Origin: Cyanidiococcus yangmingshanensis
Taxonomy: Eukaryota; Rhodophyta; Bangiophyceae; Cyanidiales; Cyanidiaceae
Assembly (NCBI GenBank): GCA_013995675.1
Contig: VWRR01000015.1
Span: forward strand, 124,001-188,000
Length of the DNA stretch: 64,000 nt
Direction of reading: 5' to 3'
Shown: positions 1 to 10,182 of the stretch, one piece after another
Layout of the letters: each line of letters opens with the position of its first letter
How positions within the stretch are numbered: position 1 is the first letter of the stretch
The notes under the pieces: generated by a model
Database searches by the model: none
The model's input: only the letters and a program-made list of their open reading frames with translations
Told to the model about the DNA's origin: nothing
Translations under genes and position numbers: made by a program

Positions 1-793
1 GACTTAGGTCGCGGGCGCCAACGCCTGCTCCAACCAGCGGCAGCAGACCTGGTATGGTACCCAATGCAGTCGTCCATAAAAAGTCCGTGAAACGAACCCC
101 AACGGCGGCGAGGAGATAGTTATTCAGAAATGAGGGGACTGGAGACAGTCGCATATAGAGCATCATGGTTGGGCCCTCACGACGAACAACGTCTAACCAA
201 TCACGGAAGCGAGGAAACCTTTCGCTCTGTCTCTGAACATAACCAAAGAGAATCGTTCGGCCGAGTGCGAAACAGACAACTGCCGCAGCCACTTTGCTCA
301 CATGCATGGATAAAAAGCCGAGCGGAAAGCCAAGTGCGTAACCTGCGGCAACCTCAATTAGGGCCGACGCTGGAAAACAGAGCACGATCGCTACCAAGTG
401 TAGAACCGAAAGCGCTGCAGTTACCTGAACGACGCCATATTTGTCTGAAAGCGTCAAGAGATGCTGAACAAGTGAAGCGATCCAGGCGTGCAGCCAGGGT
501 TGCTGCCACAGTCGGCGTACCAACAACGTCACCGTGACGAGTGCGACCGCTGCGAGGGCCCACAACAGCCGACGGTTCGGAGAAGTGACTTTTGGAGCTG
601 CCCCTGCTGCTGTAGGCTGCTGCACCATCCCGATCGGTTGGGTTTCCCCCGAAACCGAGAGGCACGCCAGCCGAACACGAGCTCTGTGCAGCAGGGTGAA
701 CGATCGCCACCGTGCTCGCAGGGTAGGTCGTTGCGTCAGTACCGAGCTCGTCCTCCAACGAACTGGCTTTACAACGAGTAACTGAAAGGCCAT
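1..793 (-). CDS. TVP38/TMEM64-family (VTT domain) membrane protein, C-terminus cut by window edge
   Basis: This minus-strand frame starts at the ATG at 793-791 and stays open to base 1, giving 264 residues with the C-terminus missing. Residues 1-75 are basic and rich in Ser, Thr and Arg and begin Met-Ala-Phe-Gln, which fits a red-algal plastid transit peptide with its N-terminal Phe. A hydrophobic stretch follows at about 77-95. The VTT core runs from about 128 to 260 and includes FPASALIEVAAGYALG, an MRLSPVP motif near 214-220 and GTIPG at 245-249, all typical of TVP38/TMEM64/DedA proteins. Family members are polytopic membrane proteins, often tied to lipid scrambling or membrane homeostasis; the exact role here is unknown. 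An internal Met at 628 is an alternative start but would remove the presequence. The domain call is strong; plastid location is inferred. Confidence 0.85.
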   Translation of the reverse strand, partial: MAFQLLVVKPVRWRTSSVLTQRPTLRARWRSFTLLHRARVRLACLSVSGETQPIGMVQQPTAAGAAPKVTSPNRRLLWALAAVALVTVTLLVRRLWQQPWLHAWIASLVQHLLTLSDKYGVVQVTAALSVLHLVAIVLCFPASALIEVAAGYALGFPLGFLSMHVSKVAAAVVCFALGRTILFGYVQRQSERFPRFRDWLDVVRREGPTMMLYMRLSPVPSFLNNYLLAAVGVRFTDFLWTTALGTIPGLLPLVGAGVGARDLS

Positions 794-1797
794 GACTAAG
801 GTCACGAGTGATGAACCGGAATACGGTTTCGGGATCTATGTCGCGAAACCGGAAACGACTTTGCAGCGCTTCGAAACCGACCGGGTTGTGAACGAGACTC
901 AAACCCTGTGGATCGATGTGGTCCGCGAACGTTTCCGCTGTATTCGGTTCCTGAGGTATCTCGCTGTCCTCACAAAGGGTCGGCGAAAGTCACTTTCGTG
1001 ACAAAGCCTTGTTGGAGCTGAGTCAGGTATGAGTCATTGAATGAAAGCACGGAGTTTCTCGAAGACTTCTATAGCGCGGGTAGTGTAACGAACCGGAGAC
1101 TCCTCGTTAGTGCAGGGCTTCTCTGGTGTCGTTACGAGTAACGATTCGGGTTGCTGTTCTTGTGCGGGAGGTCGAAAGCGACCGCTTCAGAGGGAAACCT
1201 TGTCTAGGTTTTGAGGTTTATGTTTCAGTGAAAGGGCCATGGTTCTTTTGGCGAGTCGAGGTGCCCTCGGGACTCGCTGACGGCGCTGTTGAAAACCCAC
1301 GCGTTGAACCAACTAGCTTTCCAGACCAGATGCACCAAGAAAATCAAATAACCGACACTGCATGATGACTTTTGTTCTTCGGCTTCATCCGAATAGGGAA
1401 CTGTAATAGGTTCGTGCTTGATTCGCCGGGTACACCAGAGTAGAATTTGATTCCTGGGGTGCCAGTCTGCTGCCGGTCTCTGCTGGGTTTTCGCGAACAA
1501 ACCTCCGCGGCAGCAGCATCCAGAAGGCTGGTCCCAATCGTCTTGATGGATTCTTCGGCGTTGGCGACGCTGCAAGGGTGGCATCGCTTTCGAGTCGAGA
1601 GATGCTGGAACATGATAGCGGGGAAAACCGAGGCTTGTCACCGGCCCCTTGACAGAAGAGTTGCCGGAGGAGGCAGCAGACTTTGTCAGCTTTGATCAGC
1701 TGGAGAACGGGGTTGCAATGCGCGCTACTGGCGACGAAAGTTCCCAGTACTGTTGTTCTATTTCCATTGGTGCGAATACATCGGGATACTGAAACGA
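794..1797. other. Intergenic stretch, no supportable gene
   Basis: Only short overlapping frames on both strands with no recognisable family. No tRNA, repeat or clear promoter was seen. Confidence 0.5.
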
Positions 1798-1952
1798 TGC
1801 CGGTGATCTGGTGGTTACTCGGCGCTCTGTTTCTCATGCAGAGCACTGCGAGAGCGGATTACCCGTCGGAGACTATCGCCTCTCTGTCAGTAGCTCGCGG
1901 TTCGCGCCTGGAAAGCGAATGGCGCACCGCACACGACTTGAGAAACCTCTGA
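1798..1952 (+). CDS. Possible 51-aa secreted or membrane peptide
   Basis: An ATG at 1798 opens a 51-residue frame beginning MPVIWWLLGALFLM and followed by Ala-Arg-Ala, which looks like a signal peptide with a cleavage site near residue 20. The remaining 31 residues are hydrophilic and match no family I know. A longer in-frame start exists at 1683, and another frame stays open to 2059, so a frame change or short intron could extend it. It sits upstream of the convergent BUB2-like gene. It may be a chance frame. Confidence 0.25.
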
Positions 1953-2116
1953 CCCATACGATGGATGTACGGCAGCGTTCGAGGCACTTGAACGCTGAGA
2001 ACCTGGACGTTGTCGCGAGAAGGCTCGAACTCCTCGACCAGTATATCGTTGTGATCTAACTACAATGCTCTTCGGTTTGAACGCTGCTTTCATGAGGGTC
2101 GCTTGGAGACGGCTTG

Positions 2117-3236
2117 TTACCGAATGGATGCCTGTCGGAGCTGCTCCCAAAACTCGGAGGAGAGTTGCGAAATGAGCGCAAGTGACTCTCGCACGATTGC
2201 TTGCGGCGGAATATAGAACACTTCATCGCTTCTTCGCGGATTAAGAACTTGCTTGGCCGAAACGCTTTGACGCAAGAGTTGCTCTCTGGCACAACGCAGG
2301 CGAGCGACAACGAACACTACACCGAAATGGGCGCCAAACGCCAAGATCCAGTCTAAGAGCGTGAGCGCATCTTCGAATGGAGGAATCGACAGGGATAGCG
2401 ATAGGATCGCTGGAAATCCGTGAACTAGGAGAAGACGCTCGAGACCTAATGGGTCCTCGCCGAGCCGGTTGGCGAGCTCGGCATCGACAAACTGCAACAG
2501 CTGAGCTGCTAACTTGCAGCCTTCGTGTGCCCCGGCCAATGTATTCACTCGAAAATAGCGCGGCGCGTAAACATCGATAAGACGGATGAGCAAGTTGAAG
2601 GCTTCGGGCTCTGGAAGCACATAGAGAAACGCTGCTGCATAAAGATTCATGCCCTGCAAATAGAGGTTGTTGTTGTAGACGGCCGCCGCCGAAAGAACTC
2701 GTACGAGCGCCTCAGAGGAAACGCGTTGCCGGACCTCCTCCGCGCCCTGAAACGTCCGTGGAATGTCCTGCTCAATCTTATTCAATAATTGCCTGTATCG
2801 AAAAACGCTTTCACAGATATGGTCGAGCGTTTCCGCCAAGTCGGGCCTGCGGCGAACGGGCGCCTGCATCGGACGCCGCTGCAAGCAACACCCAGGCCGC
2901 ACCACGAGGCGTTTGCAACTCCTCCGGAAACCCAAGCCCTGGAGCTTTAGGTCTAACGCCTTCACAAAGGGAAGAAGTTTGTAAGACGCCCAAGTGATTG
3001 CAGAGTTTTGAGGCCTCGTGCGGGAGAACACGGCCTTGGGCCAGCCATTGGCGTAACGCCCACGCATCCGCTCTGCGGAGCGCAACCAGCCAGCCGTCCG
3101 CGTTATTCATCGAGGCGACCACCACCGAAGGCGTTTTATCTACCGCGTCTTGACCCTCATTGTTATCACTTAGGCGTACAGATCGAGCGCTATCAGTTGT
3201 CTCACTGGAGAGTCGTTCGAGAGCGTTCCCGCTCAT
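2117..3236 (-). CDS. BUB2: Bub2/Cdc16-like TBC-domain protein, frame interrupted
   Basis: A TBC (Rab-GAP) protein most like yeast Bub2, the GAP partner in the spindle-position or septation GTPase checkpoint. The C-terminal part is in one frame (2117 up to about 2870): DIPRTFQ, a YLQGMN motif, the SIPPFEDALTLLDW and FGAHFGVVFVVARL blocks and a terminal helix follow Bub2 in order. The N-terminal part, from the ATG at 3236 to about 2870, is in a second frame and matches the Bub2 N-terminus (a stretch like EGLP followed by RGAAWVLL). Joining them needs a +1 shift near 2830-2890; both frames are open over 2811-3085. The largest candidate GT...AG pair there is only about 13 nt, too short for an intron. 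The catalytic Arg finger region looks degenerate, as in Bub2. Family call is good; integrity is uncertain. Confidence 0.72.
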
Positions 3237-3285
3237 CCCCAGAGCGACGAGCACCAGTGAACAGGGGAACCGTTCCCGAGTGCTG

Positions 3286-3310
3286 GCGCGTGCGCGCGCG
3301 CGCGTGTACA
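3286..3310. repeat. Alternating purine-pyrimidine (CG/TG) tract
   Basis: Twenty-five consecutive bases alternate purine and pyrimidine, mostly CG with TG at the end. This is the classic composition of Z-DNA-forming DNA. It lies 50-75 bp upstream of the ATG chosen for the BUB2-like gene. Confidence 0.7.
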
Positions 3311-4590
3311 CCCTCATCTCGGGTTGAGAGATGGCGTCTTTCGGGTAGAGCGAGCACGGAGCACATCGTGTTGCGAACTTGTTCCGCCACCGACCGGTAG
3401 ACTCTCTTTTCGATGACGCCATACGGACTTTTGGATGTGAGTAAGATAAGGGTGGATCGTCCAGTCTGTCTGCTGCGAGCCAGGGAGCGCTCTTGTCGGC
3501 CGTGTTCGATTCATGAAGGATTCGGTGATGGTTCACTGCCTCGGGTAGTAGAGCGATAACCACGCTCGTTCATGTTTGCTCTCCCTCATGCGATGCAGAC
3601 AAGCCGGCGTTGCCAGTCTAGGTCGTAACCAGAACTGATCGAAACAAAAGCGTGTTGATACGAGTTGCACCACAGGAGTCAAACGATGGTGGAACGGACG
3701 CCTGATGATGATATCCAGGAGCTTGTTCAGATGTTGTGGTCATCAGTCGTGCACAAGACAGATAGTACGTATCAAGAATTTGTTGAAGATTACCCAAGCC
3801 CAGGAAATGGTTGATCATAGGCAAGTGGGCCTTGTTCTCTTTCGCAATCCCTGAAGAGGATCTCGCAGAAGCTTCGATCCGAGATGCAAGATACTGCAAA
3901 GGACCTGTATAAGCAGCTCGGGTCGATCGCTCGCTCGTGTTCACACCTGGGGAGACGTTTGCGAGTCGGTGCGCGACCAGGTGCTGATCCCATCACGCGA
4001 ACCAGATCCTTCATATTCGAATCGTCCAGGGCTGTAGTTTAGAATCGAACGCAGTGGCACGGACGGCGAGCTGTACGAAACTCGTCATCCGATGATAACA
4101 TGCTATGCCAACAAGTCACCTTTACGTGGTTCTATAGCGCATCCGCTCGCCGCTGGATGTTATGTATTCTCGTGGCGGTTGGGAGCCTAATACGCGGCAC
4201 TGGGCGCATCCTCCACATCCAAGTCCGTCAAAATCCAATGCACGATATGTTGCGTCGAGTTTGCCTGCTGATGGGCTTCATTCTCGGATCTGGGCCGCCC
4301 ACGTATCCAAAGGTTAGTGCACAACTCCTGGGAAACTGACTTGCTCGTCGATCCGTAACAGCCACAAGCGTTGCGCTTGGCCGGCAACGAACGCTGGCGA
4401 AGCAAAACTCCAACATGATGCTGCAAATACCCAATTTCTGAGTGCACGTCGGTCCAAAAGTCGTAACGACACGACCGACAAGAGGTACAAGGGCTGCAGG
4501 ATTCGTCTCTCTAAAATGCGTTTATGCAAAAGGTTTCACGAAACTACCGTGCACGCTCTCTACCCATGAACAAACTTCGAGTTTTGTCCC
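3311..4590. other. Intergenic stretch, no supportable gene
   Basis: Short frames on both strands (for example 3618-3944 minus and 4100-4339 plus) have no recognisable domains. No RNA gene was seen. Confidence 0.5.
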
Positions 4591-4650
4591 ATGAGAGAAA
4601 ACGGGATCCGGTTATCCCGGGGGCGCCTGAATCCCCCCCGAGGAGCCCAG

Positions 4651-4821
4651 ATGAACATAGCACGCTTCGGCCTAAACTTCACCAGAGTCGTTCTACAACG
4701 ACTGACGCCAACGCCCTCGCTCGTGCATGCCTTCTTGGGCTCCTGTGCGGTCGGGGCCTCGCTATACGGACGCGCTAGCACCAGTGCGTCTCCAGCAGAG
4801 TGCTCAGCGTACCGGCCATGA
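4651..4821 (+). CDS. Possible 56-aa small membrane or organellar protein
   Basis: From the ATG at 4651 the frame encodes 56 residues. The start is amphipathic and basic (MNIARFGLNFTRVVLQRL) and is followed by a short hydrophobic stretch (HAFLGSCAVGASLYG), which would suit a small mitochondrial inner-membrane subunit. An in-frame ATG at 4591 would add 20 residues. It converges on the zinc-finger gene that ends at 4860. No family was recognised. Confidence 0.3.
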   Translation: MNIARFGLNFTRVVLQRLTPTPSLVHAFLGSCAVGASLYGRASTSASPAECSAYRP

Positions 4822-4859
4822 TTCACGCAGCACCCATAAACGACGACGTTCGCACCGTC

Positions 4860-5339
4860 CTAGTCCATGAGGTCTTCCGGTCGTATTCGGTCGAGATATC
4901 GTGGTTGCAAGCCAGTACCGCCGCAGTTCAAACAGGCGACCATGCCACGTCCTTTGCAGTACGAACAGTCCTGCTCGTACTGCCCGAATCCAAGCTTCCC
5001 TCGACCCTGACAATAGCCGCAGGCCACCTGCCCGTTACCGAGACAGTCCACACAAGGCTCGGTACGTCCACGCGCTTTTCCCCGTTCACCCTGGGCCTCC
5101 GTGAATGCGAGAATACCAACACCAACAAAGACACCCACAGCACCTACTACGATTGCAGCCAGAGTGCCATTGTCCATTTGCATTGACGGTCGCAACTGCC
5201 GAGAGGGTACACGGCGCGTACAAGAGCCGACGCTCGGTAGTCGGCAAGGTCTGCTCCAGCGCCGACAGGCGACGTGCTCCCCGGGGTCCACCAACCGCCA
5301 GCGTGCCCATCCCGTTGAGACTATGAAACTGGTAACCAT
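4860..5339 (-). CDS. Plastid DnaJ-type zinc-finger protein (four CxxCxGxG repeats, LQY1/PSA2-like)
   Basis: From the ATG at 5339 the protein is 159 aa. Residues 1-52 are basic with a Phe at position 5 (MVTSFIV), a likely plastid transit peptide. A membrane span lies at about 59-79. Four Cys pairs follow: C96/C99, C107/C110, C125/C128 and C136/C139, each in a CxxCxGxG-type setting that binds two zinc ions in DnaJ. There is no J-domain. The C-terminus PRYLDRIRPEDLMD resembles the conserved tail of plant and algal thylakoid proteins of the LQY1/PSA2 group, which act in photosystem assembly or repair. That specific role is inferred. An in-frame Met at 5504 would make it 214 aa but places the Phe-containing presequence internally. 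Confidence 0.75.
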   Translation of the reverse strand: MVTSFIVSTGWARWRLVDPGEHVACRRWSRPCRLPSVGSCTRRVPSRQLRPSMQMDNGTLAAIVVGAVGVFVGVGILAFTEAQGERGKARGRTEPCVDCLGNGQVACGYCQGRGKLGFGQYEQDCSYCKGRGMVACLNCGGTGLQPRYLDRIRPEDLMD

Positions 5340-5520
5340 TGCACCTAAAGTAATTGAATATCCCCGAAACAATCCTGTACCCCTCGTCGCTGTCGCGAGC
5401 ACGATTCCCAACTCGCCCTTTTGAGAAATACCCTCAGAAAAAGCATGAATTATCGAGACGTGCGCGACGTTTCCATTTCCTCGTGTACGATCCTGTTCCG
5501 ACAATGCCGATCAGACGTCG

Positions 5521-5592
5521 TCATGAATCATTCGTTCATTCATTCAGTCAGTCAACAAATCAATGATTCAAATATTCATTCATTCATTCATT
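5521..5592. repeat. Imperfect ATTC tetranucleotide tract
   Basis: Runs of ATTC interrupted by AGTC and AATC units (for example four near-perfect units at 5571-5590) lie about 115-185 bp upstream of the fumarase start, between divergent genes. This is a microsatellite, possibly in the promoter or 5' UTR. Confidence 0.8.
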
Positions 5593-5706
5593 TAGCAGAC
5601 CATTTGCTTTCTCGGCATGCCGCTGAGGCGAGCGCTCGACACCGCGCCGGCCCGTCGACAAGAATACCCGCACAACTGTTCTTGTTTTCGATGGTGTGGT
5701 GCTCAT

Positions 5707-7374
5707 ATGCGTGTCTCGTGCTTGTGTCCTCGACCGAGTGTTCGTATCGTTGGAACGCTGAGGAGGCAGTGCTCGGGCGTGTTGGCACACTTGGATCGAC
5801 CTGACTGGTCGTGTGAAGCTGACCTCTCTGGACGCGGCCGGTCAAGCGTACGCTGGTTGCGGCGTTCGCTCGGAGCGTTGGGGCCCGAGTCGTTATCACA
5901 ACGACATCGTTCTGGCGTTCTCTGTTTGACTCGGTTCCTGTCGAGTTCGGGGAAGGGCGAACTGCACATGCAAGGCGATACACGGACTGAACGGGATACG
6001 TTCGGGCCGATCCTGGTTCCTGCGGACAGATACTATGGTGCACAAACGGCACGTTCGCTGCGTAACTTTGACATATGTCGTGATTCAGATCGGATGCCTG
6101 GGCCGATCATTCACGCGTTTGGTGAGCTGAAGCGTGCTGCTGCCAAGGCAAATATGACCTTAGGGGCACTCGATCAACGGATTGGGGAGGCTATTGTTCG
6201 CGCCGCCGAGCAGGTCGCCGCTGGGCAGTTGGATGACCATTTTCCACTTGTTGTCTGGCAGACTGGCTCTGGCACTCAAACCAATATGAACGTGAATGAG
6301 GTGATCAGTAATCGAGCGATCGAGATGCTTGGGGGCGAGCTTGGCTCCAAGAGCCCGGTGCATCCAAATGATCATGTGAACATGAGCCAGAGCAGCAACG
6401 ATACCTTTCCGACCGCGATGCATGTAGCTTGTGTGCTGGAGCTGGAGCGCAAGCTGCTGCCGGCGTTGCGTTCCCTTCGCGACGCTCTACAAACCAAGTC
6501 GGCGGCGTTTGCGGAAATCATTAAAATCGGCCGAACGCATCTGCAGGATGCAGTACCGTTGACGCTCGGACAGGAATTCAGCGCCTATGTGCAACAGCTC
6601 GAGTTTGGAGAGCAGCGTATTTTGGGAGTTTTGGAGAGGCTCCGATTTCTGGCAATTGGCGGCACGGCAGTCGGAACAGGGCTGAATTCGAGACGTGGCT
6701 TTGATGCTCTGGTCTGCAGAGAGCTCAGCGAGCATACCAAAACTGTTTTTCGACCGGCACCGAACAAGTTTGAAGCGCTAGCATCGCACGACGCGATGGT
6801 GGAGGCCAGTGGTGCCCTCAACACGGTCGCCGTGAGCTTGACCAAAATTGCGAATGACATTCGGTTTCTCGGGAGCGGGCCGCGCTGTGGACTCGGGGAA
6901 CTCCAGCTTCCAGAAAATGAACCAGGGAGCAGCATCATGCCAGGCAAGGTGAATCCGACTCAGTGTGAGGCGATGACCATGCTCTGCGCTCAGGTCATGG
7001 GCAATCACGTGGCGGTGACGATAGGGGGCAGCAACGGCCATTTCCAGCTGAATGTTTACAAACCGCTCATTGCTCAGAATGTCCTCCACTCGATTCGCTT
7101 GCTTGCGGATGGGATGCGATCTTTCGAGACAAACTGTGTCCAGGGCATCGAAGCTAACCGAGAGCGCATCGCATATCTGCTCGAGCGCTCTCTGATGCTC
7201 GTCACCGCCTTGAACCCCGTCATTGGATATGACAAGGCAGCTGCGATTGCGAAACGAGCCCATCGTGAAAATCTTTCTCTGCGCGAAGCAGCGTTGGCCA
7301 GTGGCTACATTACGGAGGAAGCGTTCGATCGAGCCGTTGACCCGAGACAGATGCTAGCGCCGAAGGACCCGTAA
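5707..7374 (+). CDS. FUM1: Class II fumarate hydratase, mitochondrial
   Basis: Fumarase interconverts fumarate and malate in the TCA cycle. The core begins at [13 protein letters not shown] (base 5968), and from there to the stop is 468 residues, the usual class II length. Hallmarks include [13 protein letters not shown], the [14 protein letters not shown] block and the lyase signature [10 protein letters not shown] near residue 410. From the ATG at 5707 the protein is 555 aa, with an Arg- and Ser-rich presequence ending in [13 protein letters not shown] just before the core, as expected for mitochondrial import. The frame runs back to 5617, but the presequence from 5707 is already long. It is possible that alternative starts at 5707 and 5968 give mitochondrial and cytosolic forms, as in yeast; that is inference. 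Confidence 0.95.
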   Translation: MRVSCLCPRPSVRIVGTLRRQCSGVLAHLDRPDWSCEADLSGRGRSSVRWLRRSLGALGPESLSQRHRSGVLCLTRFLSSSGKGELHMQGDTRTERDTFGPILVPADRYYGAQTARSLRNFDICRDSDRMPGPIIHAFGELKRAAAKANMTLGALDQRIGEAIVRAAEQVAAGQLDDHFPLVVWQTGSGTQTNMNVNEVISNRAIEMLGGELGSKSPVHPNDHVNMSQSSNDTFPTAMHVACVLELERKLLPALRSLRDALQTKSAAFAEIIKIGRTHLQDAVPLTLGQEFSAYVQQLEFGEQRILGVLERLRFLAIGGTAVGTGLNSRRGFDALVCRELSEHTKTVFRPAPNKFEALASHDAMVEASGALNTVAVSLTKIANDIRFLGSGPRCGLGELQLPENEPGSSIMPGKVNPTQCEAMTMLCAQVMGNHVAVTIGGSNGHFQLNVYKPLIAQNVLHSIRLLADGMRSFETNCVQGIEANRERIAYLLERSLMLVTALNPVIGYDKAAAIAKRAHRENLSLREAALASGYITEEAFDRAVDPRQMLAPKDP

Positions 7375-7907
7375 GCGACTCTGGACGTGCGTCTCGAGAG
7401 TCAGCTGCATGATCGAAAAAGCGGATACAAGGTCCCGTTGTTACAGAAAGATCGAGGTGCGTAAAAGTAGCGGTTCCAAAGTCGTTCACTGAAGGTGCCC
7501 GAGTTCGTACGAATAGGCGGCCACGACAGCATCCTCATCAACTTTGTTACAGCTAGCGCCAATGGCTGTTAACAACGGGGTTCTCGCCTGGTCTGGTCTC
7601 ATACGATTTCATGATCGATTCCGGAAACCACGCAAACCCGTATATTTCGGCCACAATTCATTCTTTATCAAAAAAAGACCATACCGTTCTCCTTGATATC
7701 CGTCACGAGTTCCTTGGTTTCGAAAGCCCATCTTGAACCAAGTGATCGACACGACTTCAACGATCGAGCACCAGCACCAGCACCAGCAGCGCATGGTTGC
7801 AGTTCGGCTGACGACGCGCACGCCCTCCAAGGCGCTCTTCGCTGCACGAGCTGGCTGACGTTTGGACGGCGTCAAGCACGAGCCGGACAGAGACCTTTTA
7901 CAAACGT
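7375..7907. other. Intergenic between fumarase and proteasome gene
   Basis: Nothing coding is supportable. Bases 7769-7791 hold a short CACCAG hexamer-like repeat. An A-rich stretch lies near 7670-7680. Confidence 0.5.
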
Positions 7908-8597
7908 ATGCATTCGGTCAAACTGGTGCCATGCGAGCTTACAACAGAGCCCATTGTGACTGGGTCTTCTGTGCTGGGCGTTCAGTGCGCTGACGGGGTC
8001 GTGCTGGCCTGCGATACACTCGCTTCGTACGGCTCCTTGGCCCGGTTTCAGCGAGTAACGCGGTTTCACCAACCAGCAGCAGGAGTCGTCATCGCCGGCG
8101 GTGGTGAGTACTCCGACTTGCAACAGCTGTTTCGGATCACGGACAATGTATATCGTCAGGAGTTTTGTCATGAAGACGGCTGGGAACTGACGCCGAGAGC
8201 ACTGCACCAGTATCTCTCGCGCTTGCTCTATGCTCGTCGTTCTCGTCTGGATCCGCTCTATAATACGGTTGCCGTCGCTGGCAAAGGGCGTTTCCTGGGG
8301 ATGGTAGACATGTACGGCACGGCTATCGAGACGAACTTGGTTGCGACGGGGATCGGGACGTTGCTGGCGTTGCCGCTACTTCGAAAACGCTGGCACGAGG
8401 GTCTGACCATGGACGACGGCCTTGCCTGTTTGGAGGACTGCCTTCGAGTCCTGTACTACCGTGATTGTCGGGCGCTGCGCACGATCCAAGTCGCGAAAGT
8501 ATCTGATTCTGGAGAGACTTTCATTTCTGAGCCGTACGATTTGGGTAATCTGCAATGGAAAGTAGCACACGCCGTCACAGAGAAGCTGATGATCTAA
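7908..8597 (+). CDS. PSMB4: 20S proteasome subunit beta type-7 (PSMB4/Pre4)
   Basis: A 229-aa N-terminal-nucleophile fold protein of the 20S core. TGSSVLGVQCADGVV, SYGSLARFQRV, the LLYARRSRLDPLYNT block and CLRVLYYRDCRA align in order with human PSMB4. PSMB4 is one of the non-catalytic beta subunits, and there is no processed catalytic Thr preceded by Gly in the active context. The propeptide is very short, only about 17 residues before TGSSV, against roughly 45 in human. The ATG at 7908 is the only sensible start. It acts in the nucleus and cytosol. Confidence 0.93.
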   Translation: MHSVKLVPCELTTEPIVTGSSVLGVQCADGVVLACDTLASYGSLARFQRVTRFHQPAAGVVIAGGGEYSDLQQLFRITDNVYRQEFCHEDGWELTPRALHQYLSRLLYARRSRLDPLYNTVAVAGKGRFLGMVDMYGTAIETNLVATGIGTLLALPLLRKRWHEGLTMDDGLACLEDCLRVLYYRDCRALRTIQVAKVSDSGETFISEPYDLGNLQWKVAHAVTEKLMI

Positions 8598-9060
8598 CCG
8601 CGAGATCGCGCTAGTCCAGCCCCAGTGGCACCTCAGACCGCTGAGATCCATTGAAGTAGCTCCTCAAGTGCACCTATCGCGTTCCAAGTATGGAGCGGTC
8701 GGTGCTTTTCCTGAGGACTGACCGCGATGCCGCATGGGGTTCAGACCAGCGACCGGGCGGCGCCTCAGCAGCGTCGGCGTTGGATGACGTCGTCTACCAG
8801 ATCGGAGGAACTTTCCCTCCCAAATTCACCCATGGGTGTTCATTGTGTTGTTCGCGTAGATTGTGTGGAGACGCTCGTCGAGCTGGACCGTGGTGGCCCA
8901 GGAGCAACTGCGAAACGAGAACGCACCACCGTTGGGCAGCGAACGCATGACGACGTCTGCCTCGGCATCGGTGTTCACTTTTTTCCCGTGCTTGGATGGC
9001 GCCCATGCGATGATCGCACGAACGGTGTCCCAAAAGTCGGGCGTAAATGCAATCATTTGT
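8598..9060. other. Intergenic between convergent genes
   Basis: This separates the convergent proteasome and MAF1 genes. No gene or RNA is recognisable. Confidence 0.5.
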
Positions 9061-10182
9061 TTATGGATTAAGCTCGAAGATTAGGGGGGCCTCTCCTCGC
9101 CGCTGTTGTGGCGACCGCTCAGAGCTCACGATACTCTGGAATCGAGCCAAGTTTCGCTGGGGCACATTCACTCCATCAAGGGTTGACTCGTCCTCGGTTG
9201 CGGAATCGCTCAATACAAGAGACTCGCTCTCTGCCAGTGCCCGAATGGATGGCATTTCCGCACAGGATGTTTGTGTCGCCGTCGCTCGCATGAACAGCAC
9301 CCGCTTCAACGCATGATTGTAGAAGAAGTAGTTGAACGACCAGATAATACCGGGTTCATGAAAGGGACCGCCTGTGTCCTCGGCCTCGTTGAAAGTGTAC
9401 ACTTCACAGGATGGATAGCCAATGACCTGATGAACAATGCTCCAAAGACGCTCCCTGGTTCCAAGGAGCGACGTCAAACGCTCACTAGGCGGCGTGCCGT
9501 AAGATACCGACAAACAGGAGGCACCAGTTGGGCCCATTTTTGTACATGGCGCAGATACCACTGGACGATGGGTCTCTAAAGCGCGTTTTCGACGATGCGA
9601 AGAAGTAATGGCGAGTGTTCGAGAGCCCGAGCTCGCCTGGCAATGGCCATCCTGGCGAGCGATTCCCTGAACACGCTTCCGAAAGGCGCGCCCAATGCGA
9701 GGTCTCCAGTGAGCCTCCACAGATGCCGATACGCTGCTTTGCACACCCGCGCGACGAATACTATCGTGCTCTTCATCGACGTACCGGTAGGCTTCTTGCA
9801 GCGCCAGATCGGCGTCGTGCTGCACGGTCGACGGCGGGCGGCTTTCGAAACATGCTGGCGCTCGAGATACGATCCCTGAAAAGTCGTACTCCGGAAAGGA
9901 CGCATTCAAAACCAGAATGAGATAGATTAGAACTTTGCGGCGGTGGGGAACGTCCAACAGGGTCCGAGCCCCAGTGCGCCCCAGCAAGGTCGCTTCATCG
10001 CTGAGCAGTTCATTCAAGCGGCTCTCTAGTGAGTGCGCAACACGCTTATCAGCAGTCGTCGCTTTGCACGAATACGCTTCTAGTGTACATGTAAGGAGCG
10101 TATGCCCGCTCGGCGGCAGCGGTACCTGCGTCAAGTCCGCGTTCAGGGCTGAGAGACTCGGCAAGTCCATAAACTTCACCAT
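9061..10182 (-). CDS. MAF1: MAF1, repressor of RNA polymerase III
   Basis: Maf1 binds and represses RNA polymerase III under stress and nutrient limitation. This 373-aa protein has the N-terminal A-box (MVKFMDLPSLSALNADL, then LEAYSCK and TADKRV). The central FPEYDFS motif follows at about residue 95, and the C-terminal B/C-box region is at about 250-310, with the diagnostic WSFNYFFYNHALKRVLFM. A long Arg- and Ser-rich linker (about 150-240) separates the halves and would carry regulatory phosphosites in this family. The acidic Ser-rich tail (about 310-350) is also typical. The ATG at 10182 gives the conserved N-terminus directly. The gene converges on proteasome beta-7. Confidence 0.93.
   Translation of the reverse strand: MVKFMDLPSLSALNADLTQVPLPPSGHTLLTCTLEAYSCKATTADKRVAHSLESRLNELLSDEATLLGRTGARTLLDVPHRRKVLIYLILVLNASFPEYDFSGIVSRAPACFESRPPSTVQHDADLALQEAYRYVDEEHDSIRRAGVQSSVSASVEAHWRPRIGRAFRKRVQGIARQDGHCQASSGSRTLAITSSHRRKRALETHRPVVSAPCTKMGPTGASCLSVSYGTPPSERLTSLLGTRERLWSIVHQVIGYPSCEVYTFNEAEDTGGPFHEPGIIWSFNYFFYNHALKRVLFMRATATQTSCAEMPSIRALAESESLVLSDSATEDESTLDGVNVPQRNLARFQSIVSSERSPQQRRGEAPLIFELNP

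Noticed and set aside
8570-8600. ACAGAGA motif like the U6 snRNA core
   Set aside because: It is within the last codons of the proteasome gene, and no other U6 features are present.
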